Positions 1 through 5,104 of a stretch of 5,104 nucleotides of DNA are shown piece after piece (position 1 is the stretch's first letter; every line of letters begins with the position of its first letter). Location of the stretch: NCBI GenBank assembly GCA_016194835.1, contig JACQAU010000308.1:1-5104 (forward strand), written 5' to 3'. This DNA is from Deltaproteobacteria bacterium. GTDB lineage: Bacteria > Bdellovibrionota > UBA1018. The notes beneath the pieces are model-generated. The model ran no database searches. It was given only the letters and a program-made list of their open reading frames with translations, and was not told the origin of the DNA. The position numbers and the translations under genes were made by a program.

Positions 1-263
1 CCGCAAAGCGGTCCCGTAATTCTGATTCTTTCTGAAGAAATACTTTGATGTGTGTTTTCACAGTTGACCATTAGACTCTCTAAGGCTTTGTAAGAAGCAG
101 GTTGTCTGTTTTCATCTTTTGTGGCTAGCTTTAGCTCATTAAAACTGGTGGAATCATTGAACAAACTGTATACAGAATTTAAAAAAATAAGCGCCACTAC
201 TGAAAAAATTACAATTTCAACGGGGTTTATTTTATAACGGTTCCCATTCTTTGAACCATCCAT
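1..263 (-). CDS. Unrecognised membrane-anchored protein, N-terminal part (cut by left edge)
   Basis: An open frame starts at the ATG at 263-261 and reads leftwards without a stop through 87 complete codons to the window edge, so the C-terminus is missing. An in-frame TGA seven codons upstream, with no other start between, fixes the ATG as the first possible start. The ribosome-binding site is weak (a GGTAAG-like stretch just upstream). The protein begins MDGSKNGNRYKINPVE and then has one strongly hydrophobic segment at about residues 15-36. A polar, charged region follows and contains cysteines at 68 and 87. This looks like an uncleaved signal anchor with a short cytoplasmic tail and an exported C-terminal domain (inference). 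I recognise no family. The gene is divergent from the histidine kinase across an 80-base spacer, so the two may share regulation. A coding frame of this length with a sensible membrane topology is unlikely to be chance, but the evidence is composition and context only. Confidence 0.68.
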   Translation of the reverse strand, partial: MDGSKNGNRYKINPVEIVIFSVVALIFLNSVYSLFNDSTSFNELKLATKDENRQPASYKALESLMVNCENTHQSISSERIRITGPLC

Positions 264-343
264 GTACTTACCATCGGCATGTCATTGAAATGACTTAACT
301 CAATATTCTAAAACAGCATAAATCATGGTATGAGAACTCTATT
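264..343. promoter_or_regulatory. Divergent intergenic spacer with a dyad symmetry
   Basis: These 80 bases separate two divergent genes, so promoters for both should lie here or in the adjacent coding ends. The clearest structure is a perfect inverted repeat with 6-base arms and a 2-base centre, GTCATT-GA-AATGAC at 281-294, which could be an operator. A TTGAAA at 285-290 inside it resembles a -35 box, but no well-spaced TATAAT-like element follows: TATTCT at 304 is only 13 bases away. No promoter can be assigned with confidence. The kinase start at 344 is preceded only by a weak GAGA-type ribosome-binding sequence at about 332-335. Confidence 0.4.
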
Positions 344-2482
344 ATGGATCTGTTAGGCCAATCAGCTCTTATTTTGACAGCTTGCAGCTTTGCTTTTGGT
401 GTGTCTATTTTGTCACGCAATGTTAAAAACAAGCTCTACCTTGCCTTTGCAGCTGTTTGTACGCTCATTTCAGTTTGGGCCTTCTCTTTTTCACTGTTTA
501 AGATTTGGAATTATTTTGAATTTTATCGTTTTCATCTTTTATTTAACCTTTGGTTATCTCCAGTAACTTTGGCTTTTATACGTTTCATGGTCAGAATTCA
601 GGATTCATTTAGCAAACGTCTTTTTGAGCTGAGTCTGTTAACCTCAGGGTTTTTAACTTTTGCATGGCTTTTTCACTATGATCAAAAAATTAATTGGATT
701 TTGCAGTTGATTTATTTTTCACCGGGTTTTGTCATTATCCAGATTTTTCACTTAATGTGGATTGATCGTAAATTAAAGCGTGGTTTAAAAAGATTGCCAA
801 AATTACCAACGGTTGGTTTTGGAAAACGAAACCTAATATATCTAGGTGGTCTTTTGGTCTTGATTACTTCTGTAATGGACCACGTACATTGGGAGATCAT
901 GAGCGGAGTGATACCAACTCTTGGAAATATAGGACTGTCTATTTATTTGTTTTTCTTGAGTCAGGCTATTACTCAACAAAGATTATTAAATATTGGCGCT
1001 CTGTTTTCACGTTTTGTGGTTTTACTGATTGTGGCATTAATACTTACCGGTATTTATACAGTGCTTGTTTCTTGGATTCAAAATAGTCCTGGGCTTTTCT
1101 TTTTAAACTCTTTTATTAGTTCGTTTTTGATTTTGGCACTATTGGATCCTTTGAGAACTTCTGTTAGATACCTGACACTGTTTTTGCTAAAAAAACAACA
1201 TCAAAAGCTTTATGATACTTTATTAGAATCTCAAAGAAAACTTGTTGGAGTGGTTGATCTTGGAACTTTATTTCAAGCTATTTTGCAAACCGTAGAGCAG
1301 ACATTGCAACCCAAAAAAGCTTCTCTTTTTTTATTAAGAACTGAAGGAACCAAGTTCAGAAGAGTGAGAACTCTTGGCAAAGAACAAGCTTTAGGCAATA
1401 CTCCTAGAGAAGTTTTAGTCAATCATGCTTTATTGCAATATAGTTTAATGTTTTATAAAAAAGGCGAACTTCCTATTTTGTTGGACCAGGTATTAGAAAA
1501 CGAGCTGGATCGCACAACAAGTCATGAACAAAAAATACAAATTATAACTTTAATACAGGATCTAAAAGCACTTGAGTGCAATTTGCTGATTCCTCTTATT
1601 TGTTCAAGACAAATTTTGGGCTTTGTCACTGTGAGCATCGAAACTCCGCCTGCCCCATGGGGCAGTAATTGGGGACTGCTTTCGATGATTTATCCATATT
1701 TTGAAGAAGCCGCAAAAACACTTCAAAATATGGAAGTTTTTGTTAGACAACGAGAAAAAGAACGATTAGCAACTTTAGGAGAAATGGCAGCAGGATTAGC
1801 TCATGAAATTAGAAATCCACTAGGTGCAATCAAAGGTGCTGCACAGTTTTTGGATCCCGCCATTCCCAGGCCGGAAAGTCGTTTTTTAAAGATAATTATC
1901 GAAGAAGTTGATCGTCTGAATCGAGTAGTCATGCAGTTTCTAGAATATTCTAAACCAAACGCATTTGATTTTAAAAAGACAGACGTTCATGTATTGGCTC
2001 AAAAAACCATAGACTTGTTGAGACCGAGTTTAAAGCCAGAAATTTTTTTAGAATTTATGCCATCTCATAAAAACGCACTTGTTTTAGTGGCTCCTGAGCA
2101 AATTCAGCAAGTACTATTGAATTTAGTGCAAAATAGTATAAAAGCTGCAGAAAATACAGCACAGCCATCTGTTAAGGTTTTTATTGATGTAGAAGGAGAT
2201 CATGCACAAAGAGAGGTATTGATTTCTGTTGAGGACAATGGGGTTGGTATTAAAAAAGAAAATTTAGATAAAATTTTTATTCCGTTTTATACAACTTCTC
2301 CTAGCGGTACTGGTCTGGGCTTGCCGATTTGTCAGAAAATTATCGAAGCTCATCGTGGACGTATTGAGGTTCAAAGCGAAGAAGGGAGACTTACAAGATT
2401 TACTGTGATATTGCCTTATTTTCAGGATAAAGCTGTTTCTAACGAAAGGGTTAATAGTGAAACCAAAAGTCTTAGTCATTGA
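344..2482 (+). CDS. Membrane sensor histidine kinase (NtrB/AtoS-like catalytic core) with multi-helix N-terminus and GAF-like domain
   Basis: A 712-residue sensor kinase that should autophosphorylate on His487 and pass the phosphate to the regulator encoded next to it. Residues 1-268 contain about eight or nine hydrophobic segments (roughly 4-22, 32-51, 63-84, 97-110, 119-140, 163-180, 190-208, 222-244, 249-268), resembling the 7TM-type N-terminal region of some histidine kinases. Residues of about 300-465 look like a GAF domain, weakly conserved. A short charged linker leads to the DHp H-box (HEIRNPLGAIKGAAQFL, His487). The HATPase domain has Asn597 in the N-box, DNGVG at 631-635 and GTGLGL at 655-660, so all catalytic motifs are intact. 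The H-box type is the one usual in kinases that partner sigma-54 activators. The ATG at 344 is the first start after an in-frame TAA at 296-298. The 3' end overlaps the regulator gene by 26 bases. The signal sensed cannot be read from the sequence. Confidence 0.95.
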   Translation: MDLLGQSALILTACSFAFGVSILSRNVKNKLYLAFAAVCTLISVWAFSFSLFKIWNYFEFYRFHLLFNLWLSPVTLAFIRFMVRIQDSFSKRLFELSLLTSGFLTFAWLFHYDQKINWILQLIYFSPGFVIIQIFHLMWIDRKLKRGLKRLPKLPTVGFGKRNLIYLGGLLVLITSVMDHVHWEIMSGVIPTLGNIGLSIYLFFLSQAITQQRLLNIGALFSRFVVLLIVALILTGIYTVLVSWIQNSPGLFFLNSFISSFLILALLDPLRTSVRYLTLFLLKKQHQKLYDTLLESQRKLVGVVDLGTLFQAILQTVEQTLQPKKASLFLLRTEGTKFRRVRTLGKEQALGNTPREVLVNHALLQYSLMFYKKGELPILLDQVLENELDRTTSHEQKIQIITLIQDLKALECNLLIPLICSRQILGFVTVSIETPPAPWGSNWGLLSMIYPYFEEAAKTLQNMEVFVRQREKERLATLGEMAAGLAHEIRNPLGAIKGAAQFLDPAIPRPESRFLKIIIEEVDRLNRVVMQFLEYSKPNAFDFKKTDVHVLAQKTIDLLRPSLKPEIFLEFMPSHKNALVLVAPEQIQQVLLNLVQNSIKAAENTAQPSVKVFIDVEGDHAQREVLISVEDNGVGIKKENLDKIFIPFYTTSPSGTGLGLPICQKIIEAHRGRIEVQSEEGRLTRFTVILPYFQDKAVSNERVNSETKSLSH
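2445..2459 (+). promoter_or_regulatory. Ribosome-binding site and GTG start of the response regulator, inside the kinase gene
   Basis: AAAGGG at 2445-2450 lies 6 bases before a GTG at 2457-2459. This GTG gives the expected receiver N-terminus (MKPKVLVIDDE), which puts the acidic pocket at the usual position near residue 10, and no other start fits. The site is within the last codons of the kinase gene, so the regulator is probably translated by coupling to the kinase. Confidence 0.7.
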
Positions 2483-3857
2483 TGACGAAAAAAATATAAC
2501 ATTAGTTCTTCAGGCCGTACTTGAGAAAGCTGGATTCGAAGTGCTGGTGTGCAATGACAGTGGAAATGCTTTAATCTATTTAAAAACAGAAAAAATTAAT
2601 GTCATTATTACAGATCTTTATATGCCTGGACTCAATGGTATGGAAATTTTAGAGTATTGTAAAAAAAATTACTCCCATATTCCTGTTGTAGTGATTACAG
2701 CTTATGGAACTGTCGAAACTGCAGTTTCATCGTTAAAAAATGGAGCTTTTGATTATATTACAAAACCTTTTGATCAATCCGAATTGCTTTCTGTTATTCA
2801 AAAAGCCTATCGCACATATGAACAAAGAGAAAAAGAACCTATTTCCTTACAAGAGACATCCAAAGTATCTTCGCTTACTGGCGATGGTCCACAAATTAAA
2901 GAAGTTATTAAGATGATTTATAAAATAGCACCATCACCTTCTACTGTTTTAGTTTTGGGAGAGAGTGGAACAGGTAAGGAACTGGTGGCTTATGAAATTC
3001 ATCATAATTCGTTGCGAGCAAAGAAACCGTTTATTAAAATTAATTGTGCAGCAATTCCTGCAACCTTAATTGAGAGTGAACTTTTTGGGTATGAAAAAGG
3101 CGCTTTTACTGGAGCAATGACTTCTAAGCCAGGGCGCTTTGAGTTAGCGCATGAAGGGACATTGTTTTTAGATGAGATAGCTGAAATGTCCTTAGAAATG
3201 CAGGTAAAGCTTTTGCGTGTTTTGCAGGAACAACAATTTGAAAGGGTGGGTGGGATTCACACCATTAGAGTAGACACTCGTATTATTGCAGCAACTAATA
3301 AAGATTTGGCAACAGAAGTAAAGACTGGCAAATTTAGAGAGGATTTATATTATAGATTAAATGTCGTTCCTATTAGTCTGCCTGCACTTCGTGACAGAAA
3401 AGAAGATATCGAAACTTTGGTTTGGCTTTTTGTTGCGCAATTCAATCAAAGGCTTCAGAAAAATATTACTTCTGTTATGCCAGAATGTATAAATCAGTTA
3501 AAAAATTACAACTGGCCTGGTAATATTAGACAGCTTGAAAATGCAATTGAGCGAATGGTGCTTATGGCAGACTCGCAAGTTTTAGAAGTTAATGATTTGC
3601 CAAAGGAAATTTTAAACATTGCTTTAAAGAGTGAACCCGAAACAGGGGGTTTTAAGGAAATTGTCAAACGTCAGACACAGAGCTTAGAAAGAGAACTGAT
3701 TGAAAAAGCTTTGGATGAAACCTGTGGAAATCTAACAAAAGCTGCTGATAAACTGGGCCTTTCCAGAAAGGGACTGCAGATCAAAGTGAAAGAGCTCGGG
3801 ATTGATCGCACTGAATTTCATAAAGAGTTTTCAGAAGAAGAAATATTGAATGGTTAA
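2457..3857 (+). CDS. Sigma-54-dependent response regulator, NtrC family
   Basis: A 466-residue transcription activator of the standard three-domain plan and length. The receiver (about 1-120) has the acidic pair Asp9/Asp10, phospho-acceptor Asp53, Thr81 and Lys103. The AAA+ domain (about 140-385) has Walker A GESGTGKE at 168-175 and GAFTGA at 215-220, the loop that contacts sigma-54. It also has Walker B LFLDE at 236-240, an arginine-finger region FREDLYYR at 293-300 and sensor II WPGNIRQLEN at 353-362. A Fis-type helix-turn-helix lies at about 412-449 (GNLTKAADKLGLSRKGLQ). Every key residue is present, so it should remodel RNA polymerase-sigma-54 when phosphorylated. The start is GTG, overlapping the end of the kinase gene by 26 bases, so the two form one operon and a cognate pair. 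The stop codon overlaps that of the convergent gene on the other strand. The target promoters are unknown; the family assignment is firm, the regulon is not. Confidence 0.97.
   Translation: MKPKVLVIDDEKNITLVLQAVLEKAGFEVLVCNDSGNALIYLKTEKINVIITDLYMPGLNGMEILEYCKKNYSHIPVVVITAYGTVETAVSSLKNGAFDYITKPFDQSELLSVIQKAYRTYEQREKEPISLQETSKVSSLTGDGPQIKEVIKMIYKIAPSPSTVLVLGESGTGKELVAYEIHHNSLRAKKPFIKINCAAIPATLIESELFGYEKGAFTGAMTSKPGRFELAHEGTLFLDEIAEMSLEMQVKLLRVLQEQQFERVGGIHTIRVDTRIIAATNKDLATEVKTGKFREDLYYRLNVVPISLPALRDRKEDIETLVWLFVAQFNQRLQKNITSVMPECINQLKNYNWPGNIRQLENAIERMVLMADSQVLEVNDLPKEILNIALKSEPETGGFKEIVKRQTQSLERELIEKALDETCGNLTKAADKLGLSRKGLQIKVKELGIDRTEFHKEFSEEEILNG
3854..3857. other. Shared stop codons of two convergent genes (TTAA)
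   Basis: The regulator ends with TAA at 3855-3857 on the plus strand, and the BPL_N gene ends with TAA at 3856-3854 on the minus strand. The genes therefore overlap tail to tail by four bases. No GC-rich hairpin followed by a T-run is seen around this point on either strand, so transcripts from both sides probably run into the opposing gene or end without an intrinsic terminator. Confidence 0.9.
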
Positions 3858-4588
3858 TTTAAAAGATATCTTACCAATTGTTCGGCCAGATCCAAGTCTT
3901 CACCGTCTGGATCTATTAAGTTATTCGAATTTTTCCACTCCAGTGTTGCCTCTGGATGTGGAAATGAAAGAGCCACTTTTCCCTTCTCGTAATTGAAAAA
4001 AATGGCTGCGGTTTTACCGTCCATATATTTAGCAATAACTTTTACAGTATTATCTTCTACAAGATCAAAGTATCCGCCGTCTTCGAAATAAAGATAGCGC
4101 ATTTGATTTTCCCACAGCACTGGAAAAATACCGGTTTTTTTTCCTTCTGGAAAGTAATCTTTTGTAACGCCAGGAATTAGTCCAAGTCCATTTATAGTCA
4201 ATGCGTCATCTACTTTGTGATCTGCTAAAAAAGCTCCTGCGCAAAATCCCAGGTAAGATCCACCGTTCTTAATAAAAGTCTTTAAGGCAGTTAGCTTTTT
4301 TGGTTTCAATGCTTTGGCAACAACTACTGCATCACCACCTGGTTGGACCCATAGCTTAGCTTTCTCCAAGAGCGTAAGATCAAAATTCTCGCTGTTTACA
4401 AGATCTATTTTAAATCTCTCTTTTTGCACTACATGTGCAGCCGCTTTTGTACAGTTTTCTTCACATACCCCTTGTCCAGAATAAATCAGAGCAACCGGTC
4501 TTGTGTCTTCTGTGACTGATGTGTCTTTTGGATAGGCATTAAACGTTCCGGCTATTAATATAAATAACAATAATATTGTTCTAACCAT
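3854..4588 (-). CDS. Exported class I glutamine-amidotransferase-like protein (BPL_N type)
   Basis: A 244-residue protein with a Sec-type signal sequence at about residues 1-18 (MVRTILLLFILIAGTFNA), so the mature domain should be outside the cytoplasm. The rest matches the fold known from the N-terminal domain of eukaryotic biotin-protein ligase: a beta strand VALIYSG at 32-38, a PGG oxyanion-type motif at 83-85, the nucleophile elbow GFCAG with Cys116, and HPE at 211-213 giving His211 and Glu213. The Cys-His-Glu triad of class I amidotransferases is therefore complete, which argues for an active enzyme, though the substrate is unknown. Cys42 and Cys46 (GVCEENC) could form a disulphide or bind a metal. 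The ATG at 4588 is chosen because it begins the signal peptide and no other in-frame start lies just upstream; no good Shine-Dalgarno is visible. A run of eight A on the coding strand (around residues 150-152, KKT) sits in the frame without breaking it. It lies 31 bases downstream of the ATP-grasp-like gene, probably in one operon. It is not biotin ligase itself, as no ligase domain is present. Confidence 0.85.
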   Translation of the reverse strand: MVRTILLLFILIAGTFNAYPKDTSVTEDTRPVALIYSGQGVCEENCTKAAAHVVQKERFKIDLVNSENFDLTLLEKAKLWVQPGGDAVVVAKALKPKKLTALKTFIKNGGSYLGFCAGAFLADHKVDDALTINGLGLIPGVTKDYFPEGKKTGIFPVLWENQMRYLYFEDGGYFDLVEDNTVKVIAKYMDGKTAAIFFNYEKGKVALSFPHPEATLEWKNSNNLIDPDGEDLDLAEQLVRYLLN

Positions 4589-4619
4589 AGAATATATTGT
4601 TCTACTGTTTTTTGTATTT

Positions 4620-5104
4620 TTATAAAAGAAGTTTTTCGCAATCTTTTATTATTTCTGGCATGTGGGGATACTCGGCGTCAATGATGTCATCAGATTTAAA
4701 TTCCATTCCATGATAATCCCTGGCCGTATTCATACCTAGTTCTTCGAACATTTTTCGGAGCCATAGCATTTGCCCTTTTGGCGAAAGAAGTTTAATAGCA
4801 CCATATTTTATTAGACATGGATAGCGGCCTAAATAATTATCAAGTATTTTTAGACTTTCTGGATTTTCTTCTAAAAAAGATGAATTTCCGCCTGGATTGC
4901 TTTCGATTACTTGCAAACTGCCATCTTCTAAAAGAGCAATATCAAATCCATAAGGAAGAAATCTCAATGCCTCCGGAAGTTTGTCAATTAATGATTGAAC
5001 AAAGTTTTCAACAATCTGGATTAGTTTTTGATTGGGTCTTGTACTGTGTTTTTTACTTCTATTACAACGTAAGTATTGATAACGCTCAACGGTAGAGCCC
5101 CCTC
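4620..5104 (-). CDS. ATP-grasp-like protein, C-terminal part (cut by right edge)
   Basis: The frame is open from the TAA at 4622-4620 to the right edge, giving 160 visible codons. The ATG at 4967 is internal: coding sequence continues upstream through PEA, then residues such as KLIQIVENFVQSLIDKL, so the true start lies beyond the window. The diagnostic part is YGFDIALLEDG followed by VIESNPGGNSSF. This is the usual ATP-grasp C-lobe pattern, in which the Asp (codon 4943-4941), Glu (4904-4902) and Asn (4898-4896) would bind the magnesium ions of ATP. Known ATP-grasp enzymes are cytoplasmic and join a carboxylate to an amine, thiol or similar group through an acyl-phosphate. About 90 residues follow the motif (rich in Leu, Lys and Glu, ending EIIKDCEKLLL), more than the minimal fold needs, so there may be a family-specific tail. 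Substrate and subfamily cannot be told from this fragment. It is transcribed toward the BPL_N gene, 31 bases away. Confidence 0.65.
   Translation of the reverse strand, partial: GGSTVERYQYLRCNRSKKHSTRPNQKLIQIVENFVQSLIDKLPEALRFLPYGFDIALLEDGSLQVIESNPGGNSSFLEENPESLKILDNYLGRYPCLIKYGAIKLLSPKGQMLWLRKMFEELGMNTARDYHGMEFKSDDIIDAEYPHMPEIIKDCEKLLL

Noticed and set aside
275..290. A sigma-54-like promoter (CGGCATG followed by TTGAAA) before the kinase gene, suggesting autoregulation.
   Set aside because: The GG element is present but the conserved GC at the second element is AA, and the TTG is one base too close. The match is not good enough to call.
889..1086. A 65-codon plus-strand open frame.
   Set aside because: It lies wholly inside the membrane region of the histidine kinase in another frame, with no ribosome-binding site or recognisable protein; a shadow frame.
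2264..2479. A 71-codon minus-strand open frame.
   Set aside because: It is antisense to the HATPase domain of the kinase, which has all its motifs in the other strand; a shadow frame.
3863..3872. Palindrome AAGATATCTT near the shared stop codons, as a possible terminator or binding site.
   Set aside because: It is a short AT-rich palindrome with no loop or T-run, inside the coding end of the BPL_N gene, and expected by chance in AT-rich DNA.
4122..4144. An inverted repeat of A-rich and T-rich arms with an eight-base T run, looking like a terminator.
   Set aside because: It lies within the BPL_N coding sequence, the arms are almost only A and T, and the frame continues through it to conserved catalytic residues.
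4817..5095. A 92-codon plus-strand open frame with a fairly hydrophobic end.
   Set aside because: It is antisense to the ATP-grasp-like coding sequence, whose conserved motif lies in the same bases; no ribosome-binding site or family signal supports it.

Overview
The window is 5.1 kb of clearly AT-rich bacterial DNA (judged by eye, GC not computed). It is gene-dense, with very short or overlapping gene junctions. It holds three complete protein genes and two genes cut by the window edges. No rRNA, tRNA, CRISPR array, insertion sequence or prophage gene is visible. The paired NtrB/NtrC-like two-component proteins, the low GC and the exported single-domain enzyme suggest a Gram-negative bacterium. 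A member of the Bdellovibrionota or a former delta-proteobacterium is my best guess, but it rests on general resemblance only.

Layout. Bases 1-263 (minus strand) carry the first 87 codons of a gene for a membrane-anchored protein I do not recognise. It runs off the left edge. An 80-base divergent spacer (264-343) contains a dyad symmetry (281-294). Bases 344-2482 (plus) encode a large histidine kinase with a multi-helix membrane sensor, a GAF-like region, and DHp and HATPase domains. Bases 2457-3857 (plus, GTG start inside the kinase gene) encode its partner, an intact sigma-54-dependent response regulator (receiver, AAA+ with GAFTGA, Fis-type helix-turn-helix). Two minus-strand genes converge on this pair. 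Bases 3854-4588 encode an exported class I glutamine-amidotransferase-like protein of the BPL_N type. Bases 4620-5104 encode the C-terminal 160 residues of an ATP-grasp-like protein whose start lies beyond the right edge.

How they work together. The kinase and regulator almost certainly form one two-component system: a membrane or intracellular cue leads to phosphorylation of Asp53, oligomerisation of the regulator and opening of sigma-54 promoters. Its targets are not evident, and I found no convincing sigma-54 promoter in the window. The ATP-grasp and BPL_N genes are in the same direction, 31 bases apart, and probably co-transcribed. One should be cytoplasmic and the other exported, so a simple ammonia-channelling partnership is doubtful. 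The regulator gene and the BPL_N gene share the four bases TTAA at their stop codons, leaving no room for a terminator between them.

The kinase and regulator are an ordinary pair. The parts most worth a second look are the BPL_N/ATP-grasp pair, the unrecognised divergent membrane protein and the sensor domain of the kinase.
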